From Haberlea rhodopensis (taxonomy: Eukaryota > Streptophyta > Magnoliopsida > Lamiales > Gesneriaceae): a stretch of DNA of 64,000 bases. Positions within the stretch are counted from its first letter, which is position 1, and each line of letters begins with the position of its first letter. Positions 33,021 through 44,096 of this stretch are shown piece after piece. Under the pieces are notes generated by a model. It saw only the letters and a program-made list of their open reading frames with translations. It had not been told where the DNA came from and made no database searches. Both the position numbers and the translations under genes were made by a program. The stretch is taken from assembly GCA_907163345.1 (NCBI GenBank), contig CAJQUN010000014.1, positions 3,534,001 through 3,598,000 of the forward strand, in the 5' to 3' direction.

Positions 33021-33037
33021 TGGCGCCGTCTGTGGGA
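33021..33037 (+). other. Primer-binding region of the Tat element
   Basis: TGGCGCCGTCTGTGGGA begins two bases after the 5' LTR, where reverse transcription is primed by a tRNA. The TGGCGCC word suits tRNA CCA-end pairing; the tRNA species was not determined. Confidence 0.7.
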
Positions 33038-33064
33038 ACTATTTACTGAATTGAAGACGTTGAT

Positions 33065-36000
33065 ATGGCTGGACGACGTGGACGTGGGCGTGGAGTCAGG
33101 AGGAATCAGGAAGAAAGATTAAATCCCAGTGTGGAAAATCAAGATGTTCCTCCACAGCAGGAAGATCAGGCACCTCCATCTGTTATGAAGGTGGGAGATA
33201 TGACTATGGAGCAACTGGCACAATTCATCAGTCAGACCATGCAAAATACTCTTTTCCAACACCAGGTTCCGCCACCAACGGAATCTAATCAACCTCCACC
33301 GCCTTCTCAAACAAATCAGGCGCCTTCGCCTGTTCAGCCAGAACAGGCCCGTGAAAACAATAGGGTAGCCAGTGCTGTGGTAGATACACAAGTAGAGCCT
33401 CCGCTAATAGATCCAATGGAGGCTGTATGGGGAGAGATAAGGCGATTGGCTCAGCATCTTGGTGGCCGAACTCCAGTGGCTAGGAGAGAAAGTCCATTCT
33501 GCCTAAATATTCTAAGAGAGGAACTCCCGCCAAATTTCAGACAACCTGCAGTGGGAGAATATGATGGAAGCACAGACCCTGAAGAGCATCTTGGAAGATT
33601 TGAGAATGCTGCTCTGTTGCATAGGTATTCTGATGGGATCAAATGCCGTGTTTTCCTTACCACCCTGGTTAGATCGGCGCAACAGTGGTTTAATTTACTT
33701 AAACCAAACACTGTAAGCTGCTTTGAGGAGTTCAGTTCTGCCTTTCTAAACCAGTATGCCAGCAGTAAGAGGTATCAAAAAACTTCTTTGAGCCTGTTCA
33801 CTACCAAGCAGAATGAGCAGGAGTCCTTGAGGGAGTTCGTACAACGCTTTAACGGGGTAGCCTTAGAGGTCCCCACTGCAACGATGGATGTCCTTATTAA
33901 TGCCTTTACACAAGGGCTTAAGGCAGGAGAGTTCTTTAAATCCCTGGTAAAGAAAACTCCTAGAAGTTATGACGAACTTCTGGGAAGAGCTGAAAAGTAT
34001 ATCAATCTAGAAGATGCTCAAAGACAGAGAAGGGTTGATCTGCGGCCATCAGACAAGAAGGATAAGTTAGAGTTAAGTAAGAAAAGAACTGTTGACAGGG
34101 CTGATGAAAGTGGTCGAACTAGAAGTCAATTTGCATCACGCATACCTCTATCCATGAGCTTGGAAAGAGCTATGGAAATATGTGATGATAGAAAGAAACT
34201 AGAAAGACCCAGGAGGTTGGATAATGGGTCCCGTACGCCTATTTCTGATAAGTATTGTGAATTCCATAGAGAGTACGGTCATATAACGAATGAGTGCCAG
34301 AAGCTTGAAGATGAGGTAGAAAGAATCATCAGAAGAGACTCTGAAATAAAAACTCTGCTAACAAGGAAGCAGGAACCTTCTCAGAAAGGACAGGGTAGAA
34401 GCCGGTACCGAGGAAAAAGAAGAGAAAAGACACCATATAGGGGCCGAACCAGGTCCCATGAAAGGGGTATCGCTCCTAAAGAAACAGATAATCAAAGGAG
34501 AAGGGTCGAACAGGTGGATAATAATCCTACCCGAGGAACTATTAATATGATCTCAGGGGGACCCACGGATGGAGACTCGGGCAGAGCTCGGAAAAGTCAT
34601 GGTAGAAGAATGGAAAATTTCGAAGTATCAGAAGAGTTAATTGAAAGGGATGAGCCGGTCATAAGCTTCGGACCTAGTGATCTGAGAGGAGTTGCAACTC
34701 CACACAATGATGCCCTAGTCGTGACCGTAACCATAGCTAATTATGACGTAGCAAGGATCTTCATTGATACTGGGAGCTCAGTCAATGTCTTATTTAAAGA
34801 TACTTTAGAAAAGATGCAGATAGAGGGGTCAAAATATGAACACATTGCAACTCCTCTGTATGGGTTCACCGGGCACGCAATTCAACCGCTTGGACAGATC
34901 AACTTGCCCTTATCTCTGGGTCATGGGATGTCTCGCATAACAAAGATGGTTAATTTCACTGTGGTAGAAGCACCATCATCGTACAATGCAATCTTAGGCC
35001 GACCTGCAATGAAGGACTTCAAGGCGGTAGCTTCTACCTATCATCAGAAATTAAAATTCCCAGTGGGTAGAGAAGTTGGGGTTCTTTGTGGTGACCAGAA
35101 AACAGCCCGCAGATGTTACGTGGACGAAGTAAAGGAAGACGTGAAGCGAGCTCGCCGGGAGGTCGGTTGTATTGAAAGAGCTGGGTATAGTGTTCCTAAA
35201 GACAAAGGCATTCCCAACAGCTTGGATGAAGAACCTGAAATAATTGAGCTCGTCTCTACTGATCAAAAAGTAAAAATAGCCAAGGACTTGGAAATAAACG
35301 TTAGAGCCGATCTCATTTCATGTTTAATTAAAAATGAGGATATCTTTGCCTGGAGTGCTCGAGATCTAAGAGGAATTAGACCAGACGTACTAGAACACCA
35401 TTTGAATGTGCTCTCGGGAGTCCAACCTGTAAAACAGAAGAAAAGACATTTTGGACCTGAAAAGGATAAGGTCATAAGAGAGCAGGTGGAGGAGCTCCTT
35501 CGGGCAGGTCAAATTCGAGAAATACAATTTTCAACATGGCTCTCAAATGTGGTCTTAGTACCAAAGAGCTCTGGAAAGTGGAGGATGTGTATAGACTTCA
35601 GAGATCTTAATAAGGCATGTCCGAAGGATTGTTACCCATTACCAAGGATTGATCAGATGGTTGATTCAACAGCAGGACATCAGTACTTGTGCTTAATGGA
35701 TGCCTACCAGGGATATCATCAGATTCCTCTGGCTAGAGAAGATCAAGATAAAGTCAGTTTTGTCACGTCAGATGGGACTTTTTGCTATGTTGTTATGCCC
35801 TTCGGGCTCAAGAATGCAGGAGCTACTTACCAGCGTTTGATGGACAAGGTGTTTTCAAAACAGCTAGGCCGCAATGTGGAAGTATATGTGGACGACATTC
35901 TTGTAAAATCAAAAAGTGGCACCGATCTCATTGCCGATCTGACTGAGACTTTCTCCACCCTTAGGTCTTACGGGTTAAAGTTAAACCCTCATAAATGTGT

Positions 36001-38389
36001 ATTCGGGGTAAAAAGCGGGAAATTTCTAGGCTATATAGTGACAGAAAGGGGGATTGAAGCTAATCCAGAAAAGGTGAGAGCTATCTGTGAGATGTCTCCC
36101 CCGAAGAACCTTCAAGAGGTGCAACGCTTGGCTGGAAAAATCGTTTCTTTATCACGATTTATTTCTAGATCAGCTCATAGAAGTCTCCCCTTTTTTAAGA
36201 TACTCCGGAAGGCTGGGAAATTTGATTGGGACGAAAAATGTGGGGAAGCATTTGAAGAATTGAAAAAATACTTAGCTGAACTTCCAATTTTGGCCAAGCC
36301 TATGCAGGCAGAGAGGCTATACGTCTACCTATCAGCGACTGAGGAAGCAATCAGCTCGGTTCTCGTCAAAGAAAGGGAATCAGAACAGCAGCCGATATAT
36401 TACTTATCTCATGCCTTGAAGGATGCGGAGCTGAGGTATCAGGAGATCAAGAAGTTGGCTCTAATGTTGATCATCACAGCTAGGAGACTCAGGCCTTACT
36501 TCATATCCCATCCTATAACAGTGCTAACAAACAGCTCCCTGGGAAAAATACTCAGTCGCGCGGATGTCTCTGGACGACTTGTTAAATGGACAACTGAACT
36601 AGGTGAGTATGATATACAGTATGAGCCACGCACAGCTATCAAAGCTCAGGCCTTAGCAGATTTTATTGCGGAGACTGTACATCCCGAAAAAGAAGAATTA
36701 TGGAAAGCATTTGTAGATGGTTCTTCTTGTAACGAGGGAAGTGGGATTGGGGTTGTGCTGATCTCTCCTACCGGAGAAGAAGTATGTTTGGCAGTTCGGT
36801 TGGATTTCCGAGCTTCCAACAATGAAGCAGAGTATGAGGCAGTATTGACTGGATTAAGGGCTGCTCGAAATGTTGGAGCTAAGCGTATACATGTCTTCTC
36901 TGACTCACAGCTGGTAGCCCAACAAATGAATGGCGCCTATGAGGTTAGAAACGAGAAGCTAATCCATTATGCAAGTACCATAGAAAAAATAAAGGAGGGA
37001 TTTCTAGAGGTAGCATTCAAACAGATCCCAAGAGAGGAGAATAGAAAGGCCGACAGTTTGGCAAGAATGGCTAGTGCTCTCCGCGCTTGGCAAGATAGAG
37101 ACGTGGTGTTTCAAATTGAGTTGACTCCTAGTCAGGAAGTCCCATCTGAATCCGTGGAAGAGAATGATTGGAGACAAGAGCTCTTAGACTATCTTACCAA
37201 TGCCAAGCTCCCTTCTGATACCAAAAAAGCATATAGACTCAAAAAAAGGAGTCAGAGGTTCATACTCATTGAGGGCGTCCTGTACAAGAGGTCTTTTGCC
37301 CAACCACTTCTGCGTTGTTTGGGTCCGAAAGAGTCAGACTACGTATTAAGGGAAATTCATGAGGGGTGCTGCGGAAATCACCTAGGATCGTATTTCTTGG
37401 CTAAGAAGGTGCTCCTTGCCGGATATTTCTGGCCTACTATTCAGAAGGATTCTGCTACTATGGTTATATCATGTGACAGTTGTCAAAGACATTCCAGGCT
37501 CCAGCATCATCCAGCTATGATGATGAAAGCTATTGTGGCGGCATGCCCATTTGATCAGTGGGGCATTGATATAGTAGGACCTTTTCCAACAGGTAAAGCT
37601 CAGAAGAAATTTCTGATTGTTGCCATTGATTACTTCTCTAAATGGGTGGAAGCAGAGCCACTAGCCAGAATCACTGAGAAAGAGGTCTTCAACTTCATCT
37701 GGAAAAATATTGTTTGCCGATTTGGTGTCCCGCGGAAGATCATCTCGGACAATGGAAGGCAATTCCAAGGAGCTTTGCTCAGAGCATGGTGTGAAGAATT
37801 AAAAATCCATCAGGCTTTCACTTCCGTTGCATATCCTCAGAGCAATGGCCAGGTAGAAGTTACCAACAGGTCTCTCGTGCAAAGCATCAAAGCTAGGTTG
37901 GGAAAAGCTAAGGGAAATTGGGTTGAAGAACTACCTAATGTTCTATGGTCGTATCGAACTACACCAAGAACGGGAACAGGTGAAACCCCATTCAGTATGG
38001 TCTATGGAAATGAAGCGGTACTCCCAGCTGAAATTGGAGCGGAATCATCAAGAGTGCATTTCTATGACGAACAAAACAGCGATAGAAGAGCTGCTGACCT
38101 GGACCTGATTGAAGAAGTAAGGGAGGCTGCGGCCATCAGAATGGAAGCCTACCGCAATCGTGTGACGCGGATGTACAACAGACGAGTCATCCAGAAAACT
38201 TTCCAGGTCGGTGATCTCGTACTAAGAAAGGTGCAAGAGGTTCAAGTGGGCAAGCTTGACCCTAAATGGGAGGGTCCCTTCAAGATTGTTGAAAAGCTAA
38301 GCTCAGGAGCTTACTACCTAGAAGGTCCTGATGGGAAGATGTTGAAAAGACCATGGAACGCTTACCATCTCCGAAAATATTATTCTTAG
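33065..38389 (+). CDS. Gag-Pol polyprotein of the Tat element
   Basis: One uninterrupted 1774-codon frame. Approximate residues: Arg/Gly-rich start; gag capsid-like region 160-310 (WFNLL, FLNQYASS); a zinc-knuckle-like CEFHREYGHITNEC near 397; aspartic protease DTGSSVNVLF near 567; reverse transcriptase with the catalytic YVDDILVKSK near 940; Ty3 RNase H (ATEEAISSVL ... YLSHAL) near 1100-1200; a second RNase H beginning FVDGSS near 1215; integrase with HHCC zinc finger (HEGCCGNH, CDSCQRH), catalytic WGIDIVGPFP near 1498 and ISDNGRQF, and the Glu in SNGQVEVTNR. Gag and pol are fused without a stop or frameshift. No domain looks broken, so the element could be competent. Confidence 0.97.
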   Translation: MAGRRGRGRGVRRNQEERLNPSVENQDVPPQQEDQAPPSVMKVGDMTMEQLAQFISQTMQNTLFQHQVPPPTESNQPPPPSQTNQAPSPVQPEQARENNRVASAVVDTQVEPPLIDPMEAVWGEIRRLAQHLGGRTPVARRESPFCLNILREELPPNFRQPAVGEYDGSTDPEEHLGRFENAALLHRYSDGIKCRVFLTTLVRSAQQWFNLLKPNTVSCFEEFSSAFLNQYASSKRYQKTSLSLFTTKQNEQESLREFVQRFNGVALEVPTATMDVLINAFTQGLKAGEFFKSLVKKTPRSYDELLGRAEKYINLEDAQRQRRVDLRPSDKKDKLELSKKRTVDRADESGRTRSQFASRIPLSMSLERAMEICDDRKKLERPRRLDNGSRTPISDKYCEFHREYGHITNECQKLEDEVERIIRRDSEIKTLLTRKQEPSQKGQGRSRYRGKRREKTPYRGRTRSHERGIAPKETDNQRRRVEQVDNNPTRGTINMISGGPTDGDSGRARKSHGRRMENFEVSEELIERDEPVISFGPSDLRGVATPHNDALVVTVTIANYDVARIFIDTGSSVNVLFKDTLEKMQIEGSKYEHIATPLYGFTGHAIQPLGQINLPLSLGHGMSRITKMVNFTVVEAPSSYNAILGRPAMKDFKAVASTYHQKLKFPVGREVGVLCGDQKTARRCYVDEVKEDVKRARREVGCIERAGYSVPKDKGIPNSLDEEPEIIELVSTDQKVKIAKDLEINVRADLISCLIKNEDIFAWSARDLRGIRPDVLEHHLNVLSGVQPVKQKKRHFGPEKDKVIREQVEELLRAGQIREIQFSTWLSNVVLVPKSSGKWRMCIDFRDLNKACPKDCYPLPRIDQMVDSTAGHQYLCLMDAYQGYHQIPLAREDQDKVSFVTSDGTFCYVVMPFGLKNAGATYQRLMDKVFSKQLGRNVEVYVDDILVKSKSGTDLIADLTETFSTLRSYGLKLNPHKCVFGVKSGKFLGYIVTERGIEANPEKVRAICEMSPPKNLQEVQRLAGKIVSLSRFISRSAHRSLPFFKILRKAGKFDWDEKCGEAFEELKKYLAELPILAKPMQAERLYVYLSATEEAISSVLVKERESEQQPIYYLSHALKDAELRYQEIKKLALMLIITARRLRPYFISHPITVLTNSSLGKILSRADVSGRLVKWTTELGEYDIQYEPRTAIKAQALADFIAETVHPEKEELWKAFVDGSSCNEGSGIGVVLISPTGEEVCLAVRLDFRASNNEAEYEAVLTGLRAARNVGAKRIHVFSDSQLVAQQMNGAYEVRNEKLIHYASTIEKIKEGFLEVAFKQIPREENRKADSLARMASALRAWQDRDVVFQIELTPSQEVPSESVEENDWRQELLDYLTNAKLPSDTKKAYRLKKRSQRFILIEGVLYKRSFAQPLLRCLGPKESDYVLREIHEGCCGNHLGSYFLAKKVLLAGYFWPTIQKDSATMVISCDSCQRHSRLQHHPAMMMKAIVAACPFDQWGIDIVGPFPTGKAQKKFLIVAIDYFSKWVEAEPLARITEKEVFNFIWKNIVCRFGVPRKIISDNGRQFQGALLRAWCEELKIHQAFTSVAYPQSNGQVEVTNRSLVQSIKARLGKAKGNWVEELPNVLWSYRTTPRTGTGETPFSMVYGNEAVLPAEIGAESSRVHFYDEQNSDRRAADLDLIEEVREAAAIRMEAYRNRVTRMYNRRVIQKTFQVGDLVLRKVQEVQVGKLDPKWEGPFKIVEKLSSGAYYLEGPDGKMLKRPWNAYHLRKYYS

Positions 38390-38513
38390 TTCAGCTCTTT
38401 AAATTTTAGCGAAGATTGTTTTTTGTTTTTGGACAATATACTCTTTTATTATACAAAGTTTTATAATTTTTGCCAGATATTGTATAACCAGGAAAAGGGT
38501 TTTCAACCTACCT

Positions 38514-38826
38514 GAGGAGCACGAGCTCAGCCCTGGTCACGCCAGGAGCATGGGTGTGCAACCAACCTCAGAAGCACGAGCTCAGCCCTGGTCACGCCAG
38601 GAGCATGGGTGTGCAAGCACGAGCTCAGCCCTGGTCACGCCAGGAGCATGGGTGTGCAAGCACGAGCTCAGCCCTGGTCACGCCAGGAGCATGGGTGTGC
38701 AACCAACCTCAGAAGCACGAGCTCAGCCCTGGTCACGCCAGGAGCATGGGTGTGCCATCTGCCTCAGGAGCACGAGCTCAGCCCTGGTCACGCCAGGAGC
38801 ATGGGTGTGCCACCTGCCTCAGGAGC
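38514..38826 (+). repeat. Tandem array 1 in the 3' untranslated region of the Tat element
   Basis: Six copies of a 43-bp core (GCACGAGCTCAGCCCTGG ... GGAGCATGGGTGTGC), some with an 11-12-bp extension (AACCAACCTCA, CATCTGCCTCA or CACCTGCCTCA). Short open frames in three phases here are by-products of the array. Confidence 0.9.
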
Positions 38827-39600
38827 ATTGGTAAATTATTACGCCAGGCCGAGCTGCATCACCCTTGGTCCCAGCTGTGTAATGTTTGTCAATAATTGGT
38901 AATTTAGACCCAGCCGAGCTATGTCGCTCTTGGTCCCAGCTGTTTAATGTTTGACATTATTGGGTAAATTATTACGCCAGGCCGAACTGCATCGCTCTTG
39001 GTCCCAGCTGTTTAATGTTTGACATTATTGGGTAAATTAGTACGCCAGGCCGAGCTACATCACCCTTGGTCCCAGCTGTGTAATGTTTGTCAATAATTGA
39101 TAAATTATTAGACCCAGCCGAGCTATGTCGCTCTTGGTCCCAGCTGTTTAATGTTTGACATTATCGGGTAAATTATTACGCCAGGCCGAGCTGCATCACC
39201 CTTGGTCCCAGCTGTTTAATGTTTGAAATTATGCGGTGAATTATTACGCCAGTCCGAGCTGCATCGCCCTTGTTCCCAGCTGGGTAATGTTTGTTAATAA
39301 TTGGTAAACCCAGCCGAGCTATGTCGCTTTTAGTCCCAGCTGTGTTATGTCTGTCAATAATTGGTAAATTATTAGACCCAGCCGAGCTATGTCGCTCTTG
39401 GTCCCAGCTGTTTAATGTTTGACATTACTGGGTAAATTATTACGTCAGGCCGAGCTGCATCGCCCTTGGTCCCAGCTGTTTAATGTTTGACATTATTTGG
39501 TACATTATTAAACCAGGCCGATCTGTATCTAAATTGGTCCTATCTGTTTAGTGTTTGCCATTACGTGGTAAATTATTAAGCTAATCCGAGCTACGACATG
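38827..39600 (+). repeat. Tandem array 2 in the 3' untranslated region of the Tat element
   Basis: About eleven imperfect units of roughly 67-70 bp, each with GGTAAATTATTA, a CCGAGCT(G/A)(C/T)(A/G)TC block, TTGGTCCCAGCTGT and TAATGTTTG. Alternate units share GTCAATAATT or GACATTATTGGG, suggesting a two-unit higher-order period. Units near the right end (after 39500) are more diverged. Confidence 0.88.
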
Positions 39601-39688
39601 CGTGGTCCGCCAAAAAAAAAAAAAAAAATGACAAGAACGGTAAAACAGAAATAACATTAAATAAGAGAACAATCTGAGGAAATTACAT

Positions 39689-41611
39689 TTATAGATCAGG
39701 GGGGAGAGAGGCAGCTACTTTCTCTACGTCTAGAAAATCTAAAGAGACGTCAGGCACAAGACAGCCACGTTCTTTGATCTGGCTAAGACATCCCTGGAAA
39801 CCAGCCTCAATAAAAGTAAGGAGTTTCTCTCCTACCAACTCCTCAGACTTTTGTTTCTCCTCGGCTGCCTCCTTTAAAGATTTAGCTAGTTCCTGCTCAG
39901 CAGAAGTAGCTAGCCCTTTAGCTAAAGCTAACTCATTACGCAGCTCCCGGAGCTCAGCCTCATGTTGACGTTTGTGGACCTCAACCAAAGAACGAGCCTC
40001 GGCCACAGCGACGGCCCCCTTCTCAACCTGAGTTTTCAGCTCCGAGATGTCTTTTTCATGAAGAGATTTGGCCTCAGCAAGGGTGTCTTGCATATTATCG
40101 AAGACCTTGGCATCTTTCAAGGATTGTCTTCGGATCATATTTGCCCTTGACATAAACTCACCCATCAAGAGCATAGACTCGGTCAGACGGCTCCCAGTTC
40201 GGGTCATCAGGTCCCCCCAGCTCAGTTGGCTCATATAAAGGGCATCCTCAGTATTGGGAAGATCACGAGCCACAGCTAAGGCAACGGTGCTCGGGCCTTC
40301 CCCAACTAGTCGTACACCACCTCTGTAAGCTTCCATCACCCGCTCACGACATCTCTCCACACGAGCTGGTGCACCCCCTTTCTCACCCGTTGAAGGGAGG
40401 TCGGACGGATCTGGGCGTGACCGAACTTGCCTCACATGATGAGCTTCAACAGCAGTAGACCCTGACGAACCCCAAGGAGCTGCCGGTCTTTTCCGGGATA
40501 GCTGGGCTACATCTTCGAGGGGGCTCTCACCTCCTACATCCACAATAGTGACACCCTCGGTTGCTGGGGGTTGGCCCTGTTTTTGCTTCCTCTTCTGAAT
40601 AGCTTTCAGCACTAATGAGTTCATAACTCTGTCTTCTGTATAAACAGATACATAGTTCAGTCACACCGAACAAAATACACGTGAGTAAAATAATTGTTAA
40701 AGCATGTTAGAACCAGTACCGGCTCTCCCCCTTAAGGTCAGATCAGCTGGACTCAGCCCAGCAAAACAAAGCAGATCCTCCACCACCAGCTTAGATGAAT
40801 TAAAACTGTGACCTCCTATGGCGTTCATCACATCTAAGAAGGCGGTGCTCTTTTTGAAATTTTTAGGAGGAGAGGGGAGAGCCGGGAGATGTTCAAGCCA
40901 ATCAGAGCAGCAGACCCAGGGCTGGGAGGGCTTTACAAAAAAGAACTCATTTTTCCAGTCTTTGATTTTGCTAGGATAACCCCCAACAAATGCACAGCCA
41001 GGTCGGCTGGTGACATACCAGGGGCCCTCATCTGATCTCTTGATGTGAAAAAAAAAAGAGAGGGTGGGGTGGTCATAAGGCAAGCCTAACGCCTTAAAGA
41101 TAACTACGAGACTACACAAAATTCGGAAGGAGTTGGGAGAAAATTGGCCAAGGTTTAACTGATAAAAACTACTGAACTCTTGAAAGAATGCAGGAAGAGG
41201 AAAACGTAAACCCCCTTCTAGCTGACCGCGGTAGAAGGTAAAAAAACCCTGAGGAGGTTGGTTGGGTCGTTGAGAAGAAGAAGGGAAGATGAATTCATAA
41301 TCAGAAGGGGCCTGGCTGACCTGTCGTATTTTGGCCTCATCTGACTCATCCAAGACAGGAACATAAAGTTCATACCAAGGATAATTGCCTGGAGGCGACT
41401 CTGATCTAAGTGGAGAGCTGACCTCAGTCACTTGAAGGTCGGGTTCGGCTGAGGTCCCAGCTTCCTGGGGAGCCTCAGTGCGCACCACTTCTTCAAGGGG
41501 CTCAACTCCCTCAGGAAGGGCAATCCCTTCGGGATAAAATGAGCCGTACTGATCTACAGCTCTAAGCTCCTCGTCAGTAAGAGGGGAAGGAAACAATTGA
41601 GGTGAAGACAT
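39689..41611 (-). CDS. Antisense two-exon gene of the Tat element (PF04195-like)
   Basis: Minus-strand gene opposite the retrotransposon's sense strand. Exon 1 ends at 40720, and exon 2 runs 40635 to 39689. The 84-bp gap 40719-40636 starts GT (after AGAGCCG) and ends TTATACAG, and joining keeps frame. Separate frames exist without splicing, the first ending at 40697. A start at 41707 is possible, but a TATATATATA at 41735-41744 would place transcription start near it, so the ATG at 41611 (MSSPQLF) is preferred, giving about 612 residues. Exon 1 resembles the plant putative gypsy-type transposon domain (FRILCSLVVIFKALGL, WYVTSRPG, KDWKNEFFFV). Exon 2 is a long Ala/Glu/Lys coiled coil. Antisense extra frames are known in Tat elements; their role is unknown. 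Confidence 0.75.
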
Positions 41612-41734
41612 TGTAACAAAAACAGCTGAGAAAACGTACCTAGGAGTTTTCAGAAATAAAAATGGCAAGCTAAAGAGGTCGGATCCGATCTGTTTCGAAA
41701 ATGGCAAAAGTGGATAATGAGGGACCCGGAGTGG

Positions 41735-41744
41735 TATATATATA
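41735..41744 (-). promoter_or_regulatory. TATA box for the antisense gene
   Basis: TATATATATA between GC-richer flanks, about 125 bp upstream of ATG 41611 on the minus strand. Assignment by position only. Confidence 0.55.
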
Positions 41745-41979
41745 GGGAGACCTCAACGAATCCTGGCCGTTGATCCTTGATGCACTGTACGGTCTAGATT
41801 AGCCTCGGGAATCGGGAGGGGGGCCCAACGGTCACAATTTCAATTTAAAATTCAAATTTTGTAGCCGTTAGTTCCCGCCTAAATCAAGTTTTGCTATTGT
41901 CAAGAATTGGCTCGTCAGGATAACTCAGCACATACGAGCTTCTGGTCTACAACGTCAGCTCGACAGGGAGGGGGGACTG

Positions 41980-42642
41980 TGATACCCGCTAGAAGATACC
42001 ACCTGACGAGCCGACCTAGCTCCAAGGCATGTTACTCGTCATTCTTCGGCGAGAGCTCGCCTACCCATCCGAGCTCTTTTGCGAGGCCCGACCTGTTTTG
42101 CCGAGCTGTTGCACCTTACCTGTTTCCCGTCACTAACTCGCCATGAGACCTCTTTTGAGAGACCGAGCTGATAGGCCGAGCTCTCCTCATTTCCCATGTT
42201 GCTACCGGCTCTCAGCAAGGAAACCAGTTCCCCAAGAGATCTAGTCCTAGATATGCGGAGCAATATCAGGGATTCGATTGTGTTATCAGGATCTTGACAT
42301 ATCTGGGTAAGATTTGGATAAACATGGAAAGAGACATTGTTGCAATACTACTCTTAGGTCTCCGCCTATAAATACCAGGTTTGGAGTATTGATTAGGAAC
42401 TAATGTTATAATTGCTTTCACTTACAGCATATATTCTCTTCATATTCTCTCGCCTGACTTGAGCGTCGGAGGGGACCCGCCGGAATAACTTCCGGCCCCT
42501 TCTCACATTTGCTTCGTATTTTCAGGTCATTGCAGAGGATATTTGCTAATACCCCGGCTGTTATATTGAGTGTTGAAGAAAGAGAGGTGAACCCCCTCTC
42601 TATTGATATCAGAGCAAGTCATCGCAAATTTAGGTGATATCA
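41980..42642 (+). repeat. 3' LTR of the Tat element
   Basis: Same length as the 5' LTR; about four differences seen by eye (near 42212, two near 42332, and one near 42598). Preceded by the polypurine tract at about 41964-41977. Confidence 0.96.
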
Positions 42643-42647
42643 GATCT

Positions 42648-43080
42648 CAATCACAAGAACCAAAATAATTCGAACATATATGTGCGTGGACCACAAATAG
42701 GAGACTAAATCATACTCTAGTTTTAACAAGCATATAAAGATTGTAGGTGACCAGCACTTCAGCGGAGACAGTTTGTTACCATGAAATCGCTATTGTCTTC
42801 CAGATCTATGTAATTGCCAGAATTTGCATTTGTTTGGCTTGGAAGACTACTTCTCCGCTTGCTTTGAGGTGTGATTTCTTCTGGAACAACTATGGATTAA
42901 ATTGCAATCAATTGCGGAATGACCCCTGCTGAAAAACATAAAGGCTCAGGCCACCTTCACGGCGCCTTTGGCCAATAGACTTTATGTCTGATGGTTTTGA
43001 ATAAGAAAGAAGTTATTAGAGAAAAGTACATCAATAGGATAATCCCGTGTGAGTCGGCTTATCTATAATAAATTCTTTAT
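42648..43080. other. Spacer right of the Tat element
   Basis: No coding frame recognised. Probably part of older retrotransposon debris that continues to the right. Confidence 0.4.
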
Positions 43081-43330
43081 AATATGATGGACAACCAAGA
43101 GGCACCATTACCAACGACAACATGGTCCTTACCACCATAGGCCCTAGCTTTGTCAAGATGAGACGGAGTTGGCGTCATATGAGTGGATGCACCAGTGTCC
43201 ATGTACCAATCAGAAACATTGCCAGCAGACAGAGAGCACGAGGTATTGAAGGCCTCAGTGAGATTACCATGATTGGAAGTAGGAGATGTACCTATTTGTT
43301 GCCATCCAACAACTTAAGGTACATTGTTCA
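43080..43330 (-). pseudogene. Ty1/copia protease-region fragment
   Basis: On the minus strand the sequence reads WYMDTGASTHMT with flanking residues typical of the start of a copia aspartic protease. The fragment is short, and no reverse transcriptase follows on its 3' side. It probably belongs to the same dead element as the gag fragment at 46190-46890. Confidence 0.72.
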
Positions 43331-43902
43331 AGTCAAATACCTATTAGATAATTAAGAATTCTAGTAGGAATGAAACTCTAAATAATAAGATGGATAATTA
43401 AATATTCTAGTAGGGATATGATTGAATCATGCCATCATTATCTTATCTACACTTACTAAATAAGACCAAAAGCTCATCACTTTTCAGCACATAGAAACCA
43501 AAAACTTCAGCCTTCAATCAGCAACAAATCTTTGAAATTTGACCCTTGAAATTGAAAGGAATCCGACAAGCATACAACGCAGTGGAATAAAAAAATTGGA
43601 TTCCCACCGAGGAACTATACGAAGTTATCATATCGGGTGTCGAAAGTTATACTTTTGTAGCGTGTTTGATGCAGAATCCTCGAAGCAAGACGTCCACGAG
43701 TCACGGGCAAAACTTTTCGGTTTTGCCTCTACGGTATCCACACGATCAAATCGAAAGGGATGTTGAATTTATCAAGTTGCTAGACTTGATAAATCAACTG
43801 AGAAAAGGGACGAAAAACATCTGAGTTACCAGGTGGTGGCTACCTCTTTCAGAAGTGTTTTAGGTTTAGTTAATTTGTATTAACTCTTAACACTCATCCA
43901 TG

Positions 43903-43947
<45 letters not shown>

Positions 43948-44042
43948 CATAGATATTGAGGCGGCGGCTCATAATAAGGTTTTCTAAAAACCTTTTGGCC
44001 CATAACCAATATATGTATATGTATATGTCTCATATTTATATA

Positions 44043-44096
<54 letters not shown>

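Larger units (their letters stand above)
32356..42642 (+). mobile_element. Complete Ty3/gypsy Tat-lineage LTR retrotransposon
   Basis: A 10,287-bp element with two 663-bp LTRs (32356-33018, 41980-42642), flanked by perfect target duplications GATCT (32351-32355, 42643-42647). A conserved TGGCGCCGTC block just inside the 5' LTR marks the primer site (from 33021), and a purine tract CAGGGAGGGGGGACT lies just before the 3' LTR. In order it carries a long gag-pol frame, two tandem repeat arrays, and an antisense two-exon gene. By eye the LTRs differ at only about four positions, so the insertion is young. Tat lineage is indicated by the extra RNase H domain after the normal one and by the antisense gene, both known for this lineage. 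Confidence 0.96.

Noticed and set aside
38550..38902. Three overlapping frames of 94-113 residues
   Set aside because: By-products of the tandem array, open in three phases with repeating peptide units.
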